The notes below the pieces were generated by a model. It did no database searches and was not told where the DNA came from. It saw only the letters and a program-made list of their open reading frames with translations. Both the position numbers and the translations under genes were made by a program. From NCBI RefSeq assembly GCF_008727735.1, contig NZ_CP044227.1:2429001-2493000 (forward strand): a stretch of 64,000 nt of DNA. The letters run 5' to 3'. Below are positions 27,253 to 34,519 of this stretch, in pieces. Origin of the DNA: Flintibacter sp. KGMB00164. Its GTDB lineage: Bacteria > Bacillota > Clostridia > Oscillospirales > Oscillospiraceae. How positions within the stretch are numbered: the first letter of the stretch is position 1; every line of letters starts with the position of its first letter.

Positions 27253-28465
27253 AAGGGGTCAGCTCTGCCTGACGGCGCAGCAGGGACAGAGGAGGCACCG
27301 GCTGAGGCAGCTTCATGCGGAAGACCATCTGGGGCTTGCGCACCTGCTCCAAAGCTTCTCCCGTCTCGTCCCACAGTCCCTCTACGGTAAGGGTCTGGGG
27401 CCGTACGTCGGGACCTACCAGCTCCAGGGTATCCCCCACAGAGAACTTGTTGTTCAGCGTGAGGGTGGCGTTGCCCTGCTCGTCACAGGACTGCACCTTG
27501 GCCACGATCTGCCAGTCCCGGACATAGCGGGAGTTTTCGGTATACTGGCCCGGCTGGCCGAAATAGAAGCCGGTGGAGTAATGCCGGTGGCTGATGTGCT
27601 CCACTTCATCCCGCCATACCGGGTCCAGAGGCTGTCCCGCCGCCGCCGCGTCGATGGCATGGCGGTAAGCGCCGGTGACAATGGCGGCATAGTAGGCGCT
27701 CTTGGCCCGGCCCTCCAGCTTCAGAGAGTCCAGACCCGCCTCCATCAGCTCGGCCACGTGGTCGATCATGCACATATCCTTGGAGTTCATAATGTAGGTC
27801 TCCCCATTCTCCTCAAAGACGGGGAAATACTCGCCGGGCCGCTTCTCCTCCATCAGGGCGTACTGGTAGCGGCAGGGCTGGGCGCAGGCTCCCCGGTTGG
27901 AGTCCCGGCCCGTCATGTAGTTGGACAGCAGACACCGTCCAGAATAGCTTACGCACATAGCCCCGTGAGCGAAGGCCTCGATCTCCAGTTCTTTGGGGGT
28001 CTTGAGGCGGATCTCCCGGATCTCATCAAGGCTCAGCTCCCGGGCCAGGATCACCCGGCTGGCTCCCAGGTCGTGCCAGGCGGTGGCAGACTGGTAGTTG
28101 ACGATGCTGGCCTGGGTGGAAATGTGGCACTGGACGTGGGGGGCGTGGCGCTTGGCCAGAGCCAGGGTACCCACGTCGGCCAGGATGATGGCATCCACTC
28201 CCACGCTGTCCAGATATTCCAGCCACTCCGGGAGCCGGGCCACCTCCTCATTGCGGGGCATGGTGTTGCAGGTCACATGGACCCGCACTCCCTTGCTGTG
28301 GCACAGTTCCACGGCGGTTTTCAGCTCTTCGGGGGTAAAATTGCCCGCAAAAGAGCGCATACCAAACATGGTACCCGCCAGATAGACCGCGTCCGCTCCG
28401 TAGGCCAGGGCCATCTGAAGCCGCTCCATATCTCCTGCCGGAGCCAGCAGTTCCGGTTTTTTCAT
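27251..28465 (-). CDS. Peptidase U32 family protein (RNA hydroxylation type)
   Basis: 404 residues. Opens with MKKPELLAPAGDMERLQMAL and GADAVYLAG, the U32 start, and carries the U32 signature around EAFAHGAMCVSYSGRC with further Cys in GACAQPCRY, which fit an Fe-S site. C-terminal beta domain is present. Although named peptidases, TrhP/YrrN and RlhA members catalyse prephenate-dependent hydroxylation of tRNA or rRNA bases; this is the likely role. Follows mltG on the minus strand, a linkage seen in Firmicutes (mltG, methyltransferase, U32). Confidence 0.9.
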   Translation of the reverse strand: MKKPELLAPAGDMERLQMALAYGADAVYLAGTMFGMRSFAGNFTPEELKTAVELCHSKGVRVHVTCNTMPRNEEVARLPEWLEYLDSVGVDAIILADVGTLALAKRHAPHVQCHISTQASIVNYQSATAWHDLGASRVILARELSLDEIREIRLKTPKELEIEAFAHGAMCVSYSGRCLLSNYMTGRDSNRGACAQPCRYQYALMEEKRPGEYFPVFEENGETYIMNSKDMCMIDHVAELMEAGLDSLKLEGRAKSAYYAAIVTGAYRHAIDAAAAGQPLDPVWRDEVEHISHRHYSTGFYFGQPGQYTENSRYVRDWQIVAKVQSCDEQGNATLTLNNKFSVGDTLELVGPDVRPQTLTVEGLWDETGEALEQVRKPQMVFRMKLPQPVPPLSLLRRQAELTP

Positions 28466-28486
28466 ATCGGTTCTCCCTCCAGAGTA

Positions 28487-28520
28487 CAGGCCCCGGAGTA
28501 GCTCCGGGGCCTGCTTTTGT
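28487..28520. terminator. Hairpin between mltG and the U32 gene
   Basis: An 11-bp stem (28487-28497 with 28503-28513) has T-rich sequence only on the forward side. On the minus strand, in the direction of mltG transcription, the exit side is not T-rich, so it may work as a processing or partial stop signal. Confidence 0.5.
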
Positions 28521-29647
28521 TATTTGTTGTAAAGCTCCTGAGTAGCAATGAAGTTCTGCTGCTCCCGCAAGGTCTTGAAGAAGTGGTGTACTCCGTCGTC
28601 GCCCAGGGCGTAGTAGTAGTACGAAGTGCTGTTGGGATTCATAGCTGCCTTGATGGACTCCAGACCGGGGTTGGAGATGGGTCCGGCAGGCAGTCCCTTG
28701 TAGAGGTAGGTGTTATAGGGGGAATCAATGGCCTTATCCGCCTCAGTAGGCACCTTGCCACCATTGATATAGGCCAGGGTGGCGTCGATCTGCAGATATC
28801 CCTGGGTTCCGCCGCTGGGGTTATTCAGGCGGTTGTAGATGACCGAGGCGATATCGGCCCGGTCATTGCCGTCCGTCTCCTTCTCGATCATGGACGCAAT
28901 GGTGATGATCTCATGGATGGTACGGCCGCTGTCTGCCACCTCCTGGCGCATTGCGTCGGTAAACTGCTCGTCAAAGCGCACCAGCATCTTGTTGATGACA
29001 TACAGGGGGTTCTGGGGGGTGGTAAATTCGTAGGTGTCCGGGTAGAGATAGCCCTCCAGGCGGTGATAGTCCCCCAGCTCCAGATCCTGGAGGAAGGAGA
29101 AGGCGTAGTCGTGGTTGGCCGCCATATCCTGCAGGTCCTCCACGCTGGCCACACCCTTCTCCTCCAACAGCGTGAAGATCTGATCCACGGTGTAGCCCTC
29201 GGGAATGGTCACGGTGACGGTGGCCCGGGTGGCCGAGTTGGCACTCATGCCGGACAGCAGGGCCCGGTAGTCCATATCGGTGTTCAGGGTAAAGGTGCCT
29301 GCCACCACGTCGTCCTTGCTGCGGGTGAAGGTGGCAAAGAGATTGAAGAGGAACTTATATTCGATGAGTCCCTCGTCCTTGAGCTTTTCAGCCACATCAC
29401 CAAAGCTGTCGTCATTGGTAATGGTAATGGTAGCGGTCTTCTCTGGTTTGTTCAGAGCCAGCACGTCGTTGGCAGCCACCCAGCCGATGCAGGCCAGCAG
29501 CGCGGACACGCCGATGACAAAAATCGCATAGATGGCCGCTCCGCTCAGGCCAGAGCGCTTTTTCCGGCGCCGTGTGTTGGATGAGCGCTGCGTCTCCTCC
29601 CGCCGCCGCGGCTGTCTGGAGGAGGAAGATTGATAATCCTGTGCCAT
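28520..29647 (-). CDS. mltG: Endolytic murein transglycosylase MltG
   Basis: 375 residues from ATG 29647, 8 nt after AGGAG; longer frames upstream are Arg/Pro-rich and lack a ribosome site. A basic cytoplasmic stretch (RRKKR), one helix (about 42-65), a LysM-like domain (VTVTIPEGYTVDQIF) and the YceG catalytic core follow. The catalytic Glu lies in ASMIEKET. It cuts nascent glycan strands and sets strand length. Upstream of the U32 gene. Confidence 0.93.
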   Translation of the reverse strand: MAQDYQSSSSRQPRRREETQRSSNTRRRKKRSGLSGAAIYAIFVIGVSALLACIGWVAANDVLALNKPEKTATITITNDDSFGDVAEKLKDEGLIEYKFLFNLFATFTRSKDDVVAGTFTLNTDMDYRALLSGMSANSATRATVTVTIPEGYTVDQIFTLLEEKGVASVEDLQDMAANHDYAFSFLQDLELGDYHRLEGYLYPDTYEFTTPQNPLYVINKMLVRFDEQFTDAMRQEVADSGRTIHEIITIASMIEKETDGNDRADIASVIYNRLNNPSGGTQGYLQIDATLAYINGGKVPTEADKAIDSPYNTYLYKGLPAGPISNPGLESIKAAMNPNSTSYYYYALGDDGVHHFFKTLREQQNFIATQELYNK

Positions 29648-29859
29648 AGAGTCAGCTCCTAAATCAAATCTGCCGGATGGACCGGGCCTTGGCTCCGGCT
29701 CCGTCGGCTCCGGTCCTTGGGCCGGTCCAATGGTTGGGTTGGGAACGGCGCCCGCCCGCAAGAAAATTTTCTTTGCCAGGGAACCTGGGACAGGGGGCTG
29801 CCATAGACTATACCAGAACGCCGGGAAAACCCCGGCGGGGTAAGTGAGGTGAAACAACA

Positions 29860-30003
29860 ATGTGCTTTGGCAATAACGGCTTTGGCGGCAACGGCTGCCT
29901 GTGGATCATCCTGCTGATCATCGTCCTGTGCTGCTGCTGCGGCAACAACGGCGCCAGCGAGAGCAGCAACGGCTGCGGCTGCAACAACGGCTGCGGCTGC
30001 TGA
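29860..30003 (+). CDS. High-cysteine small membrane protein (HCB-type, 47 aa)
   Basis: GAGGTG stands 8 nt before ATG 29860. The product opens MCFGNNGFGGNGCLWIILL, passes one short hydrophobic helix ending in CCCC, then a Gly/Asn/Cys tail with repeated CGC; 10 of 47 residues are Cys. This resembles the proteins annotated in Clostridia as chorion-class high-cysteine HCB protein 13 and, in layout, YjcZ-type sporulation peptides. Function unknown; a spore-coat or membrane role is possible. It has its own terminator. Confidence 0.75.
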   Translation: MCFGNNGFGGNGCLWIILLIIVLCCCCGNNGASESSNGCGCNNGCGC

Positions 30004-30031
30004 CCCTACACTAGGCCCCGGCGCGGGGCAA

Positions 30032-30058
30032 AGCGGGACTTCAAGTCCCGCTTTTTTT
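30032..30058 (+). terminator. Terminator after the cysteine-rich gene
   Basis: AGCGGGACT (30032-30040) pairs with AGTCCCGCT (30043-30051) across a two-base loop, followed by seven T's. The T-run touches the 3' end of the convergent cyclo-ligase gene. Confidence 0.9.
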
Positions 30059-30644
30059 ATGTCTGTATCCAGATGGCCTCCTGCTCGGTGAGCACAACCT
30101 CCACCCGGGCGTCGTGACCCTCGATGGGCACCTGCTCCTGAAGAAGGACACCCCGGCACAGACCTGCCGTCCGGCCGGAAAAATCCTCCAGCCAGCGGTC
30201 GTAGTAGCCGCCCCCAAAGCCCAGCCGGTACCCCCGGCGGTCATAGCTTACGGCGGGAACAAGGGCCAGCGCAATGTCTTTTTTCTCCAGCAGCGGAGCC
30301 TCTTCCGACGGCTCCCAGATGCCGAAGGCGGCCTGCTTCATCGGGATGCGGGGATCAAACTGCCGCACCTCCATCTGGTGTCCGGGCAGCATCCGGGGAA
30401 GGCCTACCCGCTTGCCCTGCCGGGTCAGCTCCCGCACCAGCCGCTCCGTCTCCGGCTCCCGTCCCGGGATGCCCCAGAACAGAAACAGCGTGTCCGCTGC
30501 CTGTACCTGAGGCAGGGACAAAAAGCGGTCAAACAGGGCCCGGTCGCTCTCCAGACGCTGCTGCGGTGTCAGGGCAGCAATCTCCCGCCTCACCCGGGCG
30601 CGTAATGCCTTTTTGGCCTCAGCGATAGTAGAAGATACGTCCAT
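30057..30644 (-). CDS. 5-formyltetrahydrofolate cyclo-ligase
   Basis: 195 residues from ATG 30644 (a TTG at 30659 is an alternative). Substrate and ATP motifs are visible: KKALRARVRREI at the N-terminus, FLFWGIPGREPET, and GYRLGFGGGYYDRWL near the C-terminus, the family signature. It converts 5-formyl-THF to 5,10-methenyl-THF with ATP, recycling a folate storage form. It overlaps the DJ-1 gene upstream by 26 bp, so both are translated from one message. Confidence 0.93.
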   Translation of the reverse strand: MDVSSTIAEAKKALRARVRREIAALTPQQRLESDRALFDRFLSLPQVQAADTLFLFWGIPGREPETERLVRELTRQGKRVGLPRMLPGHQMEVRQFDPRIPMKQAAFGIWEPSEEAPLLEKKDIALALVPAVSYDRRGYRLGFGGGYYDRWLEDFSGRTAGLCRGVLLQEQVPIEGHDARVEVVLTEQEAIWIQT

Positions 30645-31164
30645 TGATCTCGTCCGCAACCTCTTTGCCCCGCAAAACCTCCACCAGCTTCAGACCGAAG
30701 TCGAAGGAGGAGCCGCAGGCGTGGCCGGTAACAAACTTGCCGTCTGCCACGGCGCGCTCCTGGGGCAGCACCTCGGCTTTGCCCAGCTGGTCGTGGCGGG
30801 TGGGATAGGAGGTGGCCTTTCGGCCGTCCAGCAGACCCCAGCGGGCCAGCAGCACGGGGCCGGCGCACAGGGCGGCCAGCCAGATATTCCGCTTGGCGGC
30901 CTCCTGGATGAGCTGGGAGACCGCTTCACTGTTCCACAGGTTCTCCACGCCCACGCCGCCGCCGGGCAGCACGATCATCTCCGCCTGGTCCAGATCCACC
31001 TGGGACAGCTCCAGGTCGGCCTGGACGGTAATGTTGTGTCCCCCGGTGACGGTGGGGCCGGACAGGGAGACCAGCGCGGTCTCCAGCCCGCCCTGCCGCA
31101 GCAGATCGGTGGGGACGATAGCCTCGGACTCCTCAAAGCCGGGGGCCAGCAGTACATATACCAT
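30619..31164 (-). CDS. DJ-1/PfpI family protein
   Basis: 181 residues starting 6 nt after AAGGAGG. Glu in PGFEESEAI and the nucleophilic Cys in LAALCAGPVLLA define the DJ-1/YajL branch. C-terminal VTGHACGSSFDFGLKLVEVL matches. Possible roles are glyoxal/methylglyoxal detoxification or protein repair. Start of a minus-strand pair with the cyclo-ligase. Confidence 0.92.
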   Translation of the reverse strand: MVYVLLAPGFEESEAIVPTDLLRQGGLETALVSLSGPTVTGGHNITVQADLELSQVDLDQAEMIVLPGGGVGVENLWNSEAVSQLIQEAAKRNIWLAALCAGPVLLARWGLLDGRKATSYPTRHDQLGKAEVLPQERAVADGKFVTGHACGSSFDFGLKLVEVLRGKEVADEINGRIFYYR

Positions 31165-31199
31165 GGATAACCCTCCTTGTTGTCCTGTTGTCCGGTCTC

Positions 31200-31868
31200 T
31201 TACAGCACAGGGGCCGCCAGGGACCAGATCTCCTCATGAATCTCCTCCACGCTGCGCACCTCGCCCTGGGCGTTGACGCAGGGGATCACCTTCCAGCCCA
31301 GCAGCTGGGCGGCCTGCAGGGCACTGTCCCGACAGGCAGCAAGATATCCGGTGTCCAGCTCGTGGATGTCGGCCTTGGTGTGGGTGGCGGCCTCCCGGCG
31401 GCGCAGCAGTTCTACCGCCCGCTCGGTGGGCATATCCAGATAGAGCACCAGATCGGGCCGGGGCAGGCCCAGCTTATCGTGCTCAAAGTCGTCCAGCCAG
31501 CGCAGGAAGGCCTCCCGCTCCTGGGGGGCACACTTCACCGCCTGGTGCACCGCGTTGGAGGTGGTGTACCGGTCGGTGAGCACCAGTCCGCCCTGCTCAT
31601 AGTACTCCCCCCACACCTTTTTCAGGGAGGCGTACCGGTCCACCGCATAGAAGGCGGAGGCGGCATAGGGGTTTACATCCTGGGGATGGGTGCCGAATTC
31701 CCCCGCCAGATACATGCGGATGAGGGCGGAGGAGGGCTCTTTATACTGGGGAAAAACCAGCTTCTGGTACTCCCGGCCGCTCTGGGTCACCCGGCGGCAC
31801 AGGGCCTGAAACTGGGTGGACTTACCGGAGCCGTCGGTACCCTCGAATACAATCAGCCGTCCCGCCAT
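31200..31868 (-). CDS. tmk: dTMP kinase
   Basis: 222 residues from ATG 31868; the preceding GTG is an alternative. P-loop FEGTDGSGKST at residues 7-17, DRYTTSNAVHQA for the DR(Y/H) substrate motif and a LID region RREAATHTKADIHE are visible. It phosphorylates dTMP to dTDP. Not beside holB as in many genomes; here its start overlaps the stop of the TagA-like gene by one base (TGATG). Confidence 0.9.
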   Translation of the reverse strand: MAGRLIVFEGTDGSGKSTQFQALCRRVTQSGREYQKLVFPQYKEPSSALIRMYLAGEFGTHPQDVNPYAASAFYAVDRYASLKKVWGEYYEQGGLVLTDRYTTSNAVHQAVKCAPQEREAFLRWLDDFEHDKLGLPRPDLVLYLDMPTERAVELLRRREAATHTKADIHELDTGYLAACRDSALQAAQLLGWKVIPCVNAQGEVRSVEEIHEEIWSLAAPVL

Positions 31869-32608
31869 CACAGAACCCCCGGACGGCGGCGGCCGGTGAC
31901 GCGCTGCCCGGCAGCCTTCACCAGCACCAGGGGCAGCTTGGCCATGCGTCCAAAGCGCTTGGGCTCACGGCTGAGGCGGTACGCCCACTCCATACCCATC
32001 TTCTGCCACTTCTCGGGAGCCCGCTCCACGTTGCCAGCAAACACGTCCAGCGCGCCGCCCAGGCCGATGGCCATCTTAGCTCCGGTGAGCAGACCAAAGC
32101 GGGCGATCCACTTCTCCTGCTTGGGGGCGCCCAGGCAGACAAACAGCAGATCGGGCTGGGCGGCGGCCACTTCCCGGGCCACCGGATCAGACTCCTTGAA
32201 GTAGCCGTCGTGGGTGCCGCAGATCACGATCTTGGGATGCTGCTCCACGATCTTGGCAGCGGCCTCCTCGGCCACGCCGGGCTTGGCGCCCAGCAGATAG
32301 AGCCGGCCGCCCAGCTCGTTGAGCTCCTCCAGCATGTCGCATGCAAAGTCAAAGCCGGCTACCCGCTCCTTTAAAGGTGTACCCAAAATCTTGGCGGAAT
32401 AGACCACCCCGATGCCGTCGGGCAGCACCAAATCAGCCCGGTTGAGGATCTTCTGGAACTCCAGGTCCTTTTCCGCAGCCAGCAGAAACTCGGGATTGGG
32501 GGTAACTACGTAGTGAAAATCGCTGCCCCGCAGCAGCTCCCGGCCCGCCTGGCGGGCCTCCTCGCGGGTCAGGTTGTCAAATTGGATGCCTAACACATTC
32601 GTTTTCAA
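31868..32608 (-). CDS. WecG/TagA/CpsF family glycosyltransferase
   Basis: 246 residues if started at TTG 32608, 8 nt after GGAGG; a GTG five codons upstream overlaps the ribosome site. Family motifs: VTPNPEFLLAA, RADLVLPDGIGVVY with the catalytic Asp region, GAKPGVAEEAA, and LLFVCLGAPKQEKWI. The C-terminal KRFGRMAKLP is an amphipathic membrane-contact tail. Such enzymes transfer N-acetylmannosamine (TagA) or related sugars to undecaprenyl-linked intermediates in wall polymer synthesis. Partner genes are not in the window. Confidence 0.9.
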   Translation of the reverse strand: MKTNVLGIQFDNLTREEARQAGRELLRGSDFHYVVTPNPEFLLAAEKDLEFQKILNRADLVLPDGIGVVYSAKILGTPLKERVAGFDFACDMLEELNELGGRLYLLGAKPGVAEEAAAKIVEQHPKIVICGTHDGYFKESDPVAREVAAAQPDLLFVCLGAPKQEKWIARFGLLTGAKMAIGLGGALDVFAGNVERAPEKWQKMGMEWAYRLSREPKRFGRMAKLPLVLVKAAGQRVTGRRRPGVL

Positions 32609-32768
32609 TGGAACATCCTCCACATCATCAAAGAATTGGTTGGACTATGGTCATGCCTTTTTGAGGGCAATGGTTTCATTCAGGCATCCTATTCTATCAC
32701 GCTTCCGGAAAAAAGTCTATGAAAAAGGGGTAAACAATCCGATTTCCGGGAAATTCCCCGAATTTCGA

Positions 32769-32797
32769 TTGACGAAGGGGGCTGGTGGCACCATAAT
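32769..32797 (+). promoter_or_regulatory. Promoter of the pyruvate-kinase-like gene
   Basis: TTGACG (32769-32774), a 17-bp spacer and CATAAT (32792-32797), placing the start near 32804 and leaving a 27-nt leader with AAGGAG. Confidence 0.65.
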
Positions 32798-32830
32798 AGA
32801 GACAACAGCAAAAGAAGGAGCGAATGTTCC

Positions 32831-33829
32831 ATGGAGTTTTATGCCACTCTGGGTGGCTCCTGCGCCGACCGAGCCACCCTGGACGGGCTGTTTGCCGCCG
32901 GAATGACCGGCGCGCGGCTCAATTTGTCTCACACCACGCTCCCCCAGTGCGCCCCCCTGCTGGAGGATATCTATTGGCCTGCCGCCCGCGCCTGCGGCCG
33001 GGCCGCCCATCTCATCATAGACCTGCAAGGCCCGGAGCTGCGGGTGGGTACCCTCACTGCTCCCGTTGCGCTGGAGTCCGGGAGCCGGACCGTGCTTGGC
33101 CCCGGCGGCATCCCCATTCCCACCGCCGCCCTGGAGGCTACCCAGCCGGGAGACCGCATCTCCCTGGACGACAGCGCCCTGCTGGTACAGGTGGAGGAAA
33201 AGCGCCCGGACGGTCTTTTCTGCCGGGTAGAGCGGGGCGGGCAGCTTCAAAGCCGCAAGAGCCTGGCCATTCTAGGCCGGGAGGTCCATACTCCCACCCT
33301 CACCCAGGCGGACCTGGACAATCTGGCCCAGGCCAAACGCTTTGGCGTGACCCACATTCTGCAGCCCTTTGTCCGGGGCGCGGAGGACATCCACACCCTG
33401 CGCCGGGCCATGACCGAGGCCGGTCTGGAGCACGGGAAGATCATGGCAAAAATCGAAAACCAGCGGGGACTGGAGAAGCTGGACGAGATCATCGATTCTG
33501 CCGACATCGTCTGTATTGCCCGGGGCGACCTGGGCAACAGCATGCCCCTGTGGCAGCTGCCCTCCGCCCAGAAGCACATTGCCCGCGCCTGCCGCTCGGC
33601 AGGGAAGCCGTTCTTTGTAGTCACCCAGCTGCTCTGGTCCATGCAGCAGCGGGCCGTGCCCACCCGGGCAGAGGTGAGCGATATCTACAACGCGGTGCTG
33701 GACGGCTCCTGCGCGCTGATGCTCACCGGCGAGACCGCCGCGGGCAGCTACCCCGTGGAGGCCATGGATTATCTGGTCAAAACGGCCTGTCAGGCCATGA
33801 CCGATTTGGGAAAGGAGAACGCCATATGA
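32831..33829 (+). CDS. Pyruvate kinase-like protein without C-terminal domain
   Basis: 332 residues, against about 470-590 for standard Firmicute enzymes. The barrel A domain is recognisable: ARLNLSHT, the small B domain (about 70-145), KIMAKIENQRGLEKLDEI with the catalytic Lys and the metal-ligand Glu, CIARGDLG with the second metal ligand Asp, the TQLL Thr, and LTGETAAGSYPVEAM. The allosteric C domain is missing altogether. Changes from consensus include ARGDLGNS for ARGDLGVE and VVTQLLWSM for TATQMLDSM. It could be an unregulated or altered-specificity kinase. Overlaps the next gene by 4 bp. Confidence 0.8.
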   Translation: MEFYATLGGSCADRATLDGLFAAGMTGARLNLSHTTLPQCAPLLEDIYWPAARACGRAAHLIIDLQGPELRVGTLTAPVALESGSRTVLGPGGIPIPTAALEATQPGDRISLDDSALLVQVEEKRPDGLFCRVERGGQLQSRKSLAILGREVHTPTLTQADLDNLAQAKRFGVTHILQPFVRGAEDIHTLRRAMTEAGLEHGKIMAKIENQRGLEKLDEIIDSADIVCIARGDLGNSMPLWQLPSAQKHIARACRSAGKPFFVVTQLLWSMQQRAVPTRAEVSDIYNAVLDGSCALMLTGETAAGSYPVEAMDYLVKTACQAMTDLGKENAI

Positions 33830-34419
33830 TACAGCATATTTTGTTTGTCAACGCCTGTATGCGCGGTCGGGAGGAATCCCGTACCTGGCAGCTCAGCCAG
33901 GCCTTTTTGGACGCCTGCAAAGAACGCTGGCCCAAGGCCGAAATTCTGGAGCGGGACCTTACCGCCTGCGACCTGCCGGTGCTCACCGGCCCTATGACGG
34001 CGGAGCGGGATGCGCGCTTCCAGGCCGACCCCTGGGACCCCATGTTTGCCCCCGCCCATGAGATGCAGGGCGCTGATCTGGTGGTGGTGGCAGCGCCCTA
34101 TTGGGACCTCACCTTCCCCGCCGCCCTGAAAGTCTACCTGGAGTGGGCCAGCGTGCTGGGCATCACCTTCCACTACACCCTGGAAGGCCAGCAGGAGGGC
34201 CTGTGCAAGGCAGGCAACCTGGTGTATATTACCACCGCCGGAGGGGAGATCGGCGATAAAAACTTCGGCTATGACTATTTAAAGGGACTTAGCGACATGT
34301 TCGGCATCTCCCGCACCCACTGTCTCACCGCCGAGGGACTGGACGTGTGGGAAAATGACGCCCAGGCCATTTTGAACCGGGCCAAACGGGAGGCAAAGCA
34401 TCTGGCCCAAACCCTCTAA
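33826..34419 (+). CDS. NAD(P)H-dependent flavodoxin-fold oxidoreductase
   Basis: 197 residues starting within ATGA at the end of the kinase-like gene. The N-terminus FVNACMRGREESRTWQLS and the FMN loop VVAAPYWDLTFPAALKVYLEW place it in the NQO/AzoR-type flavodoxin_2 family, and ITTAGGEIGDKNFGYDYL supports this. It probably reduces quinones, azo or nitro compounds with FMN. Coupling to a pyruvate-kinase-like gene is unusual. Confidence 0.88.
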   Translation: MIQHILFVNACMRGREESRTWQLSQAFLDACKERWPKAEILERDLTACDLPVLTGPMTAERDARFQADPWDPMFAPAHEMQGADLVVVAAPYWDLTFPAALKVYLEWASVLGITFHYTLEGQQEGLCKAGNLVYITTAGGEIGDKNFGYDYLKGLSDMFGISRTHCLTAEGLDVWENDAQAILNRAKREAKHLAQTL

Positions 34420-34519
34420 GCTTTCAGAACGGACAGCCCATAGCGTCCGCGGCTCTGCCCTCGTCTGTGGGAAACTGCGCGTGCTTTGACTAAAATAAAA
34501 TAGAGAAGGAGCGATCACC

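Noticed and set aside
30644-30659. Upstream TTG start for 5-formyl-THF cyclo-ligase
   Set aside because: No better ribosome site than the ATG at 30644 and it adds only a few non-conserved residues; kept as an alternative.
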